The notes: generated from the sequence alone by a model not told the origin. DNA of 12,069 nt from an uncultured Anaerovibrio sp. (GCA_900768695.1 CAAGDY010000417.1:1-12069); one strand, 5' to 3'; shown: positions 1 through 6,025, counted from the stretch's first letter. Translations and numbers: made by a program.

Positions 1-12
1 ACAGTTATACAT

Positions 13-48
13 AACAAACCAGCTAGGAATTCCATGATTCCTAGCTGG
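13..48 (-). terminator. Rho-independent terminator of the NlpC/P60 gene
   Basis: A perfect 12-bp stem (19-30 pairing with 37-48, arm CCAGCTAGGAAT) closes a 6-nt loop. Read on the minus strand it is followed by TTTGTT (complement of 13-18). It lies about 100 bp downstream of the stop codon of the minus-strand hydrolase gene. The T-run is interrupted by one G, so termination may be partial; on the plus strand there is no T-run at all. Confidence 0.65.
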
Positions 49-101
49 CAGGGATAAAGAACACCAAACAGACTGCATAAGTGTACACAAGTATAAATTT
101 T

Positions 102-141
102 TGTGGATAAGTTACTTTCCAGACGCGTCTTCTGTGGATAA
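102..141. promoter_or_regulatory. Pair of perfect DnaA boxes flanking a 10-bp palindrome
   Basis: TGTGGATAA, the reverse complement of the consensus DnaA box TTATCCACA, occurs at 102-110 and again at 133-141 in the same orientation, 31 bp apart. Between them, 121-130 is the perfect palindrome AGACGCGTCT. A degenerate box (TTATACATA, one mismatch to TTATNCACA) lies at 5-13 and the palindrome GTGTACAC at 81-88. The sites lie between the stop codon of the hydrolase gene and its terminator. DnaA binding is inferred from the motif only. Confidence 0.55.
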
Positions 142-144
142 GCA

Positions 145-939
145 TTACTTGACAATATGCTTGCCGCCGTAGAACTTTGTCTTCCAGTAATCGTCATTGA
201 GCTTGTCCACCCGCACCCCTTTGCTGGAGGAGGCGTGGATAAACTCGCCGTTGCCCAGATAGATGCCGCAGTGGGAAGCCCCTGGCTCGTAGGTGCTGAA
301 AAACACCAGATCACCTGCCTCCAGCCTGCCTGCCGGCATGCTGCGCCCCAGCTTGAACTGCAGGTCCGCCGTCCGGGGCAGGTTCATGCCGTGCTGGGCA
401 AAAACATACTGCAGATAGCCTGAGCAGTCAAAGGCCTTTGGCGTGTTGCCGCCAAATTTGTAGGGAACGCCGATGTACTTTCTGGCCGTCCGGATTACAT
501 TGGGCACATTGTCCCGCAGCAGGAAGGGCTGGCTCTCAGGCACATTTACGGCGGAACCCCGCGCCTCCTGCCAGCTACCATCATCTGACGAGCCGCCGTC
601 AGCCTCCCCCTCAAGGCCGCCCTTCAGCTCAAAATTGCGCCTGGCCACCTGCAGGGCATTGTAGGTTTTTTTATCCACAACCCCCGTAATTTTTATCTTG
701 TTGGAGCGCTGAAAGGCCATCACGGCCCGATATGTGCTGTTGCCAAAGACACCATCCAGCTCCGGAATGCTGTACCCCAGTGCCTTCAGGCATTTCTGCA
801 CCTGCATGACCTCCGGCCCCCGGGAATTTTTCTGCAGATTTGTAAACGCCAGCGCCGTATTCATCGTCAGCAGAAGCCCCGCACTGCCAAGCACGGCGGC
901 CGCCGCCAGCCTTTTCCGCCAAACATGCCACGCCCTCAT
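145..939 (-). CDS. Exported NlpC/P60 cell-wall peptidase with N-terminal peptidoglycan-binding domain
   Basis: This 264-residue protein should act outside the cytoplasmic membrane, cutting peptide stems of peptidoglycan. Residues 1-31 form a signal peptide: a basic start (RAWHVWRKR), a hydrophobic core, and a likely cut after ALA. Residues about 36-97 match the PG_binding_1 fold (QKCLKALGY, DGVFGNST, AVMAFQ). A Gly/Ser/Asp-rich linker (about 107-130) leads to the C-terminal NlpC/P60 domain. Its Cys-His-His set is visible: C172 in FDCSGYLQYVF, H223 in SHCGIYLG and H235 in FIHASS. The ATG at 939 has GGGAGGG a few bases upstream. The gene is monocistronic, with a TATAAT at 986-991 and a terminator at 13-48. 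DnaA-box clusters lie on both sides, so DnaA-linked control of a cell-wall enzyme is possible but unproven. Family assignment is secure; the exact bond cut is not known. Confidence 0.94.
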   Translation of the reverse strand: MRAWHVWRKRLAAAAVLGSAGLLLTMNTALAFTNLQKNSRGPEVMQVQKCLKALGYSIPELDGVFGNSTYRAVMAFQRSNKIKITGVVDKKTYNALQVARRNFELKGGLEGEADGGSSDDGSWQEARGSAVNVPESQPFLLRDNVPNVIRTARKYIGVPYKFGGNTPKAFDCSGYLQYVFAQHGMNLPRTADLQFKLGRSMPAGRLEAGDLVFFSTYEPGASHCGIYLGNGEFIHASSSKGVRVDKLNDDYWKTKFYGGKHIVK

Positions 940-985
940 AAAGCCCTCCCTCTGTCACCCTGTTCCATAAAATAGATGCAGGTAT

Positions 986-991
986 ATTATA
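986..991 (-). promoter_or_regulatory. Candidate -10 element for the NlpC/P60 gene
   Basis: On the minus strand a perfect TATAAT lies 47 bp upstream of the ATG at 939. It sits in an AT-rich stretch (about 981-1020). No good -35 lies at 16-18 bp, so the promoter may be activator-dependent or the match may be fortuitous. The DnaA-box cluster begins about 30 bp further upstream. Confidence 0.4.
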
Positions 992-1019
992 TACGATTTC
1001 CTGCAAAAAAGCATTAAAA

Positions 1020-1114
1020 TTATCCACTGCACCTGTGCATAACCTGCCATATTATACACACGCACTCACAGCTTATCCACAATTTTATCCACATTTTGCC
1101 AAAAATGTGGATAA
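1020..1114. promoter_or_regulatory. DnaA-box cluster (six boxes in 95 bp)
   Basis: Boxes seen: TTATCCACT 1020-1028 (one mismatch), TGTGCATAA 1034-1042, TTATACACA 1052-1060, TTATCCACA 1073-1081, TTATCCACA 1085-1093 and TGTGGATAA 1106-1114. Five fit the consensus TTATNCACA and three are the strongest form. An AT-rich stretch (about 981-1020) adjoins the cluster on the left, as an unwinding element would. The cluster fills the space between the AraC-family stop codon and the NlpC/P60 promoter. A further perfect box lies inside the NlpC/P60 gene at 671-679. No other exact TTATCCACA was found by eye elsewhere in the window. It could be an origin, a titration site or a DnaA-controlled promoter. Confidence 0.65.
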
Positions 1115-1115
1115 A

Positions 1116-2078
1116 CTATCTATGTTCTCTTGACAAACCACCCTCCATATACTCCGTTCTAAAAAATCCAAGGGCACCGCCTGCATTTCTCTGGCGGAAT
1201 ACCCGCGGCGTACAGCCGCGATATTTCCGAAAGGACTTGATAAAATGGCTGGGATTCTGAAAGCCACAGCTGATTCCCACATCCAGCACGGAATCCGACG
1301 TTCCCAGCAGAAGCTCCTCCGCCACCTGCATCCGGTAATGGTGCAGATACTCCATAGGCGAGGTATGCAGTATCCCCTTGAAACAGCGCTGTGCCTCGCG
1401 ACTGCTGATGCCGGCACTGCCTGCAAGCTGCGCCAGGGAAACATCCTCGCTGAAATGCCAATGCAAAAAATCCAGCATTTCCTGCAGGCGCTCCATCTGC
1501 GGCGTCATGTGCTTTGATGCCAGCGCCAGCGGCTGATAATCCAGCAAAAGCTGCAGCAGTGCCTTGCTGACATTGTACCTGACATCGTACTCATAGCCGA
1601 TACTGCCCTGCCGGGCCGCGGCAAAGGCCGCCCGTATCCTGCCGATAATCTCCGCATCCTGCGCACCTGCCCCATACAGGAACTGGCAGGGAAAGCTGGC
1701 ATCCGACACCAGCGGTGCCACGTATTTCTGATGGTACACCGTGCCTACGCCGCCGGTGACAAAATCGGGATTAAAAACCAGATAGCAGATATGACATTTT
1801 TCCTCTCCCACCATCTGATAGCGATGGAGGGCCTTGCTGTTGAAAAACAGGCCATCTCCCTCCTTCAGCACCGTCTGCTGGCCGCTGCACTCCACCTGCA
1901 CCTGGCCCATAGCCACATACATCAGCTCAAGGTCCTTGTGCCAGTGCCAGGGACAGCCCTCAATGCTCCCCCTCTGCCAGTCGGTTACATACACACTGCA
2001 GGGAAAAAGCGGTGTTTCGTGCCGCTGTTCCTTCTCCTTGTCTGCGGCAATCCGCATGACCGTCATCTGCTGAATCAT
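1116..2078 (-). CDS. AraC-family transcriptional regulator with N-terminal cupin sensor
   Basis: This 320-residue cytoplasmic DNA-binding protein combines an effector-binding cupin with an AraC/XylS double helix-turn-helix. The cupin covers about residues 40-110, with the metal- or sugar-pocket pattern PWHWHKDLELMYV and LKEGDGLFFNSKALHRY. The C-terminal domain (about 195-300) shows VSLAQLAGSAGISSREAQRCFK (first helix-turn-helix) and SVLDVGISCGFQNPSHFIKSFRKYRG (second, with the diagnostic GF..PSHF.K.FRKY.G.TP). I chose the ATG at 2078 because GGGGTG stands 6 nt upstream. An in-frame ATG at 2198 would give 360 residues; it lacks a ribosome site but lies only about 40 nt from the predicted transcription start. 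The gene is divergent from the small ORF at 2340, its most likely local target besides itself. The ligand is unknown; such cupin-AraC proteins usually sense sugars or related carbon sources. Confidence 0.9.
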   Translation of the reverse strand: MIQQMTVMRIAADKEKEQRHETPLFPCSVYVTDWQRGSIEGCPWHWHKDLELMYVAMGQVQVECSGQQTVLKEGDGLFFNSKALHRYQMVGEEKCHICYLVFNPDFVTGGVGTVYHQKYVAPLVSDASFPCQFLYGAGAQDAEIIGRIRAAFAAARQGSIGYEYDVRYNVSKALLQLLLDYQPLALASKHMTPQMERLQEMLDFLHWHFSEDVSLAQLAGSAGISSREAQRCFKGILHTSPMEYLHHYRMQVAEELLLGTSDSVLDVGISCGFQNPSHFIKSFRKYRGCTPRVFRQRNAGGALGFFRTEYMEGGLSREHR

Positions 2079-2244
2079 ATCCACACCCCATTTCAAGCCG
2101 CGGCAAAATACAGCCGGGCCGTCAATCCGGCCGCCATCGGTCAGGTATTTTGCATACATAATCCAAAATACACCGATTGCCATATTTTTGTCGCTCATAG
2201 AACATTTTTTGTCGTTTGTGCATTAGATATTTTCCATTTTTTAC

Positions 2245-2273
2245 AGTATACTTAAATCATAGAAGAAAAGCAA
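2245..2273 (-). promoter_or_regulatory. Sigma-A promoter for the AraC-family gene
   Basis: On the minus strand TTGCTT (2268-2273) and TATACT (2245-2250) are separated by exactly 17 nt. Transcription would begin near 2238, giving a leader of about 160 nt to the ATG at 2078, or about 40 nt to the ATG at 2198. Confidence 0.6.
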
Positions 2274-2289
2274 CATATTATATAGAAAG

Positions 2290-2315
2290 GCTGATATGCA
2301 ACAAGCGTTATCAGC
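2290..2315 (+). repeat. Inverted repeat in the leader of the small ORF
   Basis: GCTGATA (2290-2296) and TATCAGC (2309-2315) form a 7-bp dyad with a 12-nt centre, ending 9 nt before the AAGGGGG ribosome site at 2325-2331. It could be an operator for the divergent AraC-family protein or an RNA stem near the ribosome site. Confidence 0.4.
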
Positions 2316-2339
2316 TGAACAGAGAAGGGGGTCATGATC

Positions 2340-2522
2340 ATGAAAACCACACTCAAGCCTGCTATGGCAACAGCCGGTATCACCGGCGGCGGTAATTTCA
2401 ATCTGGATTTTCTCCCTAAATTCGAGACCTTCACTGCAGGGTTCTCCACGAGCATCACCTGTATGCGCATAGGCGTATTTGCCGCAATGATGGCATTATG
2501 CGCTGTGATTATCAATCTGTAA
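2340..2522 (+). CDS. Possible small membrane-anchored peptide (60 aa), unrecognised
   Basis: I do not recognise this family. The ORF begins MKTTLKPAM and encodes 60 residues. A Gly-rich turn (ITGGGNF, about 14-20) is followed by an amphipathic middle and a C-terminal hydrophobic segment (about residues 43-60, RIGVFAAMMALCAVIINL) that could be a single membrane helix. Support for coding comes from the strong AAGGGGG ribosome site at 2325-2331 with an 8-nt spacing, the dyad just upstream, a terminator about 55 bp after the stop, and the divergent arrangement with a regulator gene. An ATG at 2334 is in frame but lies only 2 nt from the ribosome site. It could be a small membrane protein, a toxin-like or secreted peptide, or a chance ORF. 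No transporter or modification enzyme stands beside it. Confidence 0.5.
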   Translation: MKTTLKPAMATAGITGGGNFNLDFLPKFETFTAGFSTSITCMRIGVFAAMMALCAVIINL

Positions 2523-2576
2523 ACTTTACTATCCCTTTAACGCTTGTCGTTACTTAAACATCCTATAATCCCTTAA

Positions 2577-2618
2577 AAGGAACGGCTCCGCCTCTCACAC
2601 AGGCGGGCCATTCTTTTT
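2577..2618 (+). terminator. Terminator downstream of the small ORF
   Basis: The arms 2577-2593 and 2601-2616 pair through AAGGAACGGCTCCGCCT and AGGCGGGCCATTCTTT with one bulged T (2587) and one C-A mismatch (2583/2610), closing a 7-nt loop. A T-rich tail (TTCTTTTT, 2611-2618) follows. It faces the same way as the small ORF and nothing else ends here on the plus strand, which supports real transcription of that ORF. Confidence 0.7.
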
Positions 2619-2918
2619 ATGCCCTTTTATATTCTTATCTTTCATATTCTTATCTCTTATACCCTGCCTCTTATATACCCATCCTGTGTAACGGGCCTTA
2701 TTCGCCGGACAGTACCGCCGCCTGAACACCGCCGGTACTGCGCCACAATGCCCTGCGAACCATTGCTATTGCCCCATGCACCCCTTTATTATACTGCCGC
2801 TTACGCGTTATATTACACCGGCTCCACATTCTTTTTAAAAATTTTAACTAAAACACACTCTATACAATATTATTTGCTCATTTATACATGTTTATATTTA
2901 TTTTATAAGTTTATATGC
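2619..2918. other. AT-rich spacer without a convincing gene
   Basis: Between the small-ORF terminator and the deoR-family promoter I see no gene. An open frame (2619-2936, plus) starts on the terminator T-run without a ribosome site and reads as low-complexity hydrophobic residues. The stretch holds a 12-bp direct repeat ATATTCTTATCT (2629-2640 and 2644-2655, period 15) and an 8-bp inverted repeat CAGTACCG/CGGTACTG (2710-2717, 2733-2740). Its right part is very A+T-rich. Confidence 0.6.
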
Positions 2919-2947
2919 TTGATTTTCTTTCTTTAGTCACATATAAT
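2919..2947 (+). promoter_or_regulatory. Sigma-A promoter of the DeoR-family gene with repeat-type operator candidate
   Basis: TTGATT (2919-2924) and TATAAT (2942-2947) are separated by 17 nt, so transcription should start near 2954. ACATATAAT covers the -10 box (2939-2947) and recurs at 2958-2966, 19 bp downstream. CATGA/TCATG arms (2953-2957, 2966-2970) form a small dyad on the start site. DeoR-family proteins commonly bind such repeats at their own promoters, so autoregulation is a reasonable inference. Confidence 0.72.
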
Positions 2948-3008
2948 GTAAGCATGAACATATAATCATGTCCGAAATATAAATATATGTGTAAAGAGGG
3001 TGTACATT

Positions 3009-3800
3009 ATGAAAAACAGTAAAAGCGTCGTATTCAAGCGTCAGCAGGAACTGCTGGACATATTGCAGCGGCAGAGGAAAATCGATGTGGATACCGTTTC
3101 CGGCCAGCTGCGGGTGTCCGCCACAACCATCCGCCGCGATTTGATGATGTTTGAAAAACAGCACCTGGTCAGGCGCTTCCACGGCGGGGCGGAGCTGCTT
3201 GAGGGCGCGCTGAAGGAAGAAGACCCGCCACCTATGGTCATGGCAAAATCCGGCATCGACAGGGAGCAAAAGGAAACCATCGCACGCTACGCCGCCAGCC
3301 TGATTGATGACGGCGACACTATCTTTATGAATTCCTGCTCCACGGCGCTGAAGGTGGTGGATTACCTGAAAAACAAGCATGTCATCATCGTAACCAACAA
3401 CAGTGCGATGATTGGCTATCCCCATGACCCGATGGTGACCGTTATCCTGACAGGAGGGGAGCTGTACCAGAAGCGCCAGACCCTGATAGGTGAGTTTGCC
3501 ATGAATACCCTGACCAAAATAAATGCTGACAAGGCCTTTCTGGGGGTAGGCGGCATCAGCGTCAAGGGCGGAATCACCACCTCCGTACTGCCGGAAACGG
3601 CCATTAACAACCTGATGCTGCGCCACTGCCGCGGAACCTGCTACATACTGGCCGCCAACAGCAAAATCGGGCGGGATCATAATTTCCTTTCCGCTTCCGT
3701 GAACAGCATAGACACCCTCATCACCTGCCAGGGCGGCAATACAGAGGAACTGCAGGGCCTGCGCAATCACAATATACATGTTGTAGAACTGGATTTTTAA
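3009..3800 (+). CDS. DeoR-family transcriptional repressor
   Basis: This 263-residue cytoplasmic repressor has the standard DeoR layout and length. Residues about 5-62 are the winged helix-turn-helix (RQQELLDILQRQRKIDVDTV, then VSATTIRRDLMMFEKQHLV and RRFHGGAEL). Residues about 75-235 are the DeoR_C sugar-phosphate sensor, with MNSCSTALKVVDYL, VTNNSAM, LTGGELY, DKAFLGVGGIS and AANSKIGRDH. Family members respond to phosphorylated sugars or nucleosides and usually repress a nearby sugar-use operon. Here no such operon adjoins: a terminator follows at once and the next genes are a restriction-modification pair on the other strand. The target is therefore distant, or lost. The ATG at 3009 was chosen because AGAGGG (2995-3000) sits 8 nt upstream; the in-frame GTG at 3000 would overlap that ribosome site. 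Confidence 0.94.
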   Translation: MKNSKSVVFKRQQELLDILQRQRKIDVDTVSGQLRVSATTIRRDLMMFEKQHLVRRFHGGAELLEGALKEEDPPPMVMAKSGIDREQKETIARYAASLIDDGDTIFMNSCSTALKVVDYLKNKHVIIVTNNSAMIGYPHDPMVTVILTGGELYQKRQTLIGEFAMNTLTKINADKAFLGVGGISVKGGITTSVLPETAINNLMLRHCRGTCYILAANSKIGRDHNFLSASVNSIDTLITCQGGNTEELQGLRNHNIHVVELDF

Positions 3801-3809
3801 AATATCCAC

Positions 3810-3854
3810 AAAAATAACAGCATCACCAGAAAATCTGCTGATGCTGTTATTTTT
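3810..3854. terminator. Bidirectional terminator between the DeoR gene and the R-M unit
   Basis: A perfect 16-bp stem (3810-3825 with 3839-3854, AAAAATAACAGCATCA) is extended by a C-C mismatch and a further 4-bp stem (3827-3830 with 3834-3837) closing an AAA loop. A-run and T-run at the two ends make it work on both strands. It ends the DeoR-family gene on the plus strand and the methyltransferase-endonuclease transcript on the minus strand. Confidence 0.88.
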
Positions 3855-3893
3855 ACGTAAAATATCTTTTGCTGTTATTCAAAAAATCATTTA

Positions 3894-4979
3894 TCACATC
3901 TCCGCAATTTCTACATTCATTTCCAATCTATAATACCTATCAATGTCCCTTATAATATTATCTATATCATTTGCATTTAAATCGTCCATCCAAGCTTGTA
4001 ATTCATTAATAGTAATGATTTCCTCTATCGAATCATTGTATCTTTCTTCCAGTACAGCCATACCTCCCGATCTCTCTTTTATATACTGTTTTAAATCAGT
4101 CAATACATCACTCTTGCTTTGCTTTGATTTTATAACAAATGTTATTGGAAAATGCATTACCTTATCCATATCCAGCAAATATTTATCATAATCATTCACC
4201 TCTGTCACCTGGAAGAACCGCCCCACCGGTCTCATCACAAAATCTATGCCGCCATCATTTGCATTTGTTCTGCCGGTCTTGAATAGTTCTAATGTCACCT
4301 CTTTAACAGTATTCTGAGTATATCCAAAATATACGTGCACATTTCTGTAATGATTTTTCAAAATAGCATAGCTTATAATTTCAAAAATACGTGCTTCTGC
4401 GTTCTCTGTAAGCAATTCTTTTAATTTTTCTGCTTTTTGCATACATTCAGACATATTACTCAATTCAGCCAATATCCTAATAAGTGCATGATCCTTTTCC
4501 ACAAGCATTTCAATATACTTCGCAATAATGCGGCATACAGTCTTGCTCACATCATGCCCATTGACATAAAGATAATCCACATGAAGTAGATACTTACCAT
4601 TATGGGCTATAATCAAGTCATTAACTACATCTTGCAGCTTATTGCGGAATTCACCATTCACGCGTGAATTAAGGGCATGATTTTGCAACTTGCTTCCACC
4701 ATATAGGCTACGATAAAAATGAAACAACTTCATATAATCATAGCCCTCAAAATTTAAATATTTTTGCCTTTGTTCATAAAAATCTTCTTTGTAAAAATAC
4801 AAGACAGAATAAATAGCATATATATTTGCTAGATTTCTTCTTGTTTTGCTATCGCCATGTACCGCCTTCATTTTCTTGTCCAGATACTGAATCAGCAAAC
4901 TTTTATCATAAATCTCCTGAAACTTTGCCCCATATTCCGCTTTTAAGATATCTGCAACGAACATTTCTATAATCTTCAT
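3894..4979 (-). CDS. Probable type II restriction endonuclease, PD-(D/E)XK-like
   Basis: The 361-residue product lacks any family I can name from memory. It directly follows a DNA methyltransferase gene (3 nt between stop and start), and a lone unknown ORF there is normally the cognate endonuclease. Residues 197-211 (ARIFEIISYAILKNH) resemble the first helix of PD-(D/E)XK nucleases, with E200 as candidate metal ligand. NDGGIDF (241-247) followed by RFFQVTE (254-260) resembles the GGID...QxK core of Mrr-like enzymes, but Thr stands where Lys is usual. The N-terminal 190 residues are helical and charged. The predicted target is ATGCAT, inferred from the partner methyltransferase. The ATG at 4979 has GAGGGG upstream inside the methyltransferase 3' end, which indicates translational coupling. 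Sampled base composition is about 33% G+C, unlike the flanking genes. Confidence 0.8.
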   Translation of the reverse strand: MKIIEMFVADILKAEYGAKFQEIYDKSLLIQYLDKKMKAVHGDSKTRRNLANIYAIYSVLYFYKEDFYEQRQKYLNFEGYDYMKLFHFYRSLYGGSKLQNHALNSRVNGEFRNKLQDVVNDLIIAHNGKYLLHVDYLYVNGHDVSKTVCRIIAKYIEMLVEKDHALIRILAELSNMSECMQKAEKLKELLTENAEARIFEIISYAILKNHYRNVHVYFGYTQNTVKEVTLELFKTGRTNANDGGIDFVMRPVGRFFQVTEVNDYDKYLLDMDKVMHFPITFVIKSKQSKSDVLTDLKQYIKERSGGMAVLEERYNDSIEEIITINELQAWMDDLNANDIDNIIRDIDRYYRLEMNVEIAEM

Positions 4980-4982
4980 AGC

Positions 4983-5951
4983 TTATCCCCTCACGTATTT
5001 AGATTTTGCATTCGTTTTTCTCTGCTTCACTTTTTCCAGTATTTTTCCATTTCGCTCTTTTGCAATACCTGTACGTCGCAAACCAATCTCATAATATTCC
5101 TCATTCAAATCAACGCCAACTGCTATTCTTCCCAAGCGTACAGCAACTGCCGAAGTCGTAAATGATCCAGAAAAAGGATCCAAGACCACATCCCCAGGAT
5201 TTGAGGAAGCTTTAATAATACGTTCTAAAAGTGCTTCCGGCTTTTGAGTAGGATGATTTTCATATTCATCCATTCTAAATCTTACACGACTGAAATCCCA
5301 AACATTGCCAGGAATTTTTTCTGAACTGTATGGCTGAGGCGGATTTTTCCTATAATCTATTAATCTCCGCTTAGCACCTGTCTTGGCTTCTACTAAAATA
5401 TCATTTCCATTAAACGTATAAGAATTCTTTCTGCTTTTATTAATCATCAAAATAGGCTCATATAGAGAACCATATATTTTTTTCGATTGTACACCAGAAC
5501 TATCATATGTCCAAACAATTCGACATAAAACATTGTACTTCTCTGATACATATACATCCAGATATGGCATATGCTGCGTCGCTGTCATAAAATACATCGT
5601 TCCATCATCAGAAAGAACCCTCATGCACTCGTCAATCCATTTTTTACACCATGCAACATAAGAACCTACATCATTCCACCTATCTACATTATTGCCAAAA
5701 TTCTTACCAATGTTGTATGGTGCATCAGCAAAAATGAGCCTAACGACGCCATCACGCATTTTGCTGAGAACCGAAATACTTTCTCCCAGGATTGCCAGCG
5801 AATTACTGTCATACACATTTTCTTCCTCTAAGTGCTCTGAAAACAATTTTTGAAAATCAAACCACACCTTATTCCTTAGTGTTTTCCCGTTTTGTGAATA
5901 TACATCACAATTAAATTCTAATATTTTCTGGCACTCTGCGCCCAGTTCCAT
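4983..5951 (-). CDS. DNA adenine N6-methyltransferase, YhdJ-like (beta class, likely ATGCAT)
   Basis: This enzyme should transfer a methyl group from S-adenosylmethionine to adenine N6 in duplex DNA and so protect against the adjacent endonuclease. The body (about residues 60-320 of the longest frame) runs in near register with E. coli YhdJ as I recall it: IVWTYDSSGVQSKK, YGSLYEPILM, YTFNG, EAKTG, IDYRKNPPQPY, PGNVWDF, DEYENHPTQKPEALL and NPGDVVLDPFSGSFTT. The order, catalytic motif IV before the AdoMet motif I, is beta class. Motif IV reads DAPY (79-82) rather than DPPY. About 38 extra N-terminal residues precede the YhdJ-like core. The ATG at 5951 has AAAGGTG about 10 nt upstream; an in-frame TTG at 5960 is the alternative. 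YhdJ recognises ATGCAT, so the same site is inferred here. Confidence 0.94.
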   Translation of the reverse strand: MELGAECQKILEFNCDVYSQNGKTLRNKVWFDFQKLFSEHLEEENVYDSNSLAILGESISVLSKMRDGVVRLIFADAPYNIGKNFGNNVDRWNDVGSYVAWCKKWIDECMRVLSDDGTMYFMTATQHMPYLDVYVSEKYNVLCRIVWTYDSSGVQSKKIYGSLYEPILMINKSRKNSYTFNGNDILVEAKTGAKRRLIDYRKNPPQPYSSEKIPGNVWDFSRVRFRMDEYENHPTQKPEALLERIIKASSNPGDVVLDPFSGSFTTSAVAVRLGRIAVGVDLNEEYYEIGLRRTGIAKERNGKILEKVKQRKTNAKSKYVRG

Positions 5952-5996
5952 GACAATCAAACACCTTTCTTCGGCAAATTCATCTCTGTAACTTAT

Positions 5997-6025
5997 ATTT
6001 TACAATAGGAACAAATATATTGCAA
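5997..6025 (-). promoter_or_regulatory. Promoter of the methyltransferase-endonuclease unit
   Basis: On the minus strand TTGCAA (6020-6025) and TAAAAT (5997-6002) are separated by exactly 17 nt. Transcription would start near 5990, about 40 nt before the ATG at 5951. No separate promoter is needed for the endonuclease gene. Confidence 0.65.

Noticed and set aside
1..1114. Firm call of chromosomal oriC
   Set aside because: Box density is high, but dnaA/dnaN are not in the window, most genes to the right point towards the cluster, and sampled lines on that side are C-rich on the plus strand, opposite to a rightward leading strand. I kept it as a candidate DnaA-binding locus only.
1130..1158. 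TTGACA at 1130-1135 as a plus-strand promoter
   Set aside because: No -10-like hexamer lies 16-18 nt downstream, and the plus strand beyond is antisense to the AraC-family gene.
2619..2936. Plus-strand frame of 105 codons in the spacer
   Set aside because: Its start lies on a terminator T-run without a ribosome site, the product is low-complexity, and it runs over the deoR-family promoter.
2937..3809. Minus-strand frame (290 codons) opposite the DeoR-family gene
   Set aside because: No ribosome site or recognisable domain; the plus strand carries a complete DeoR protein with promoter and terminator.
3842..3879. Direct repeat TGCTGTTATT (3842-3851, 3870-3879) as a target-site duplication of the R-M island
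   Set aside because: The first copy is part of the terminator stem, both copies lie on the same side of the island, and I saw no matching copy at its right edge.
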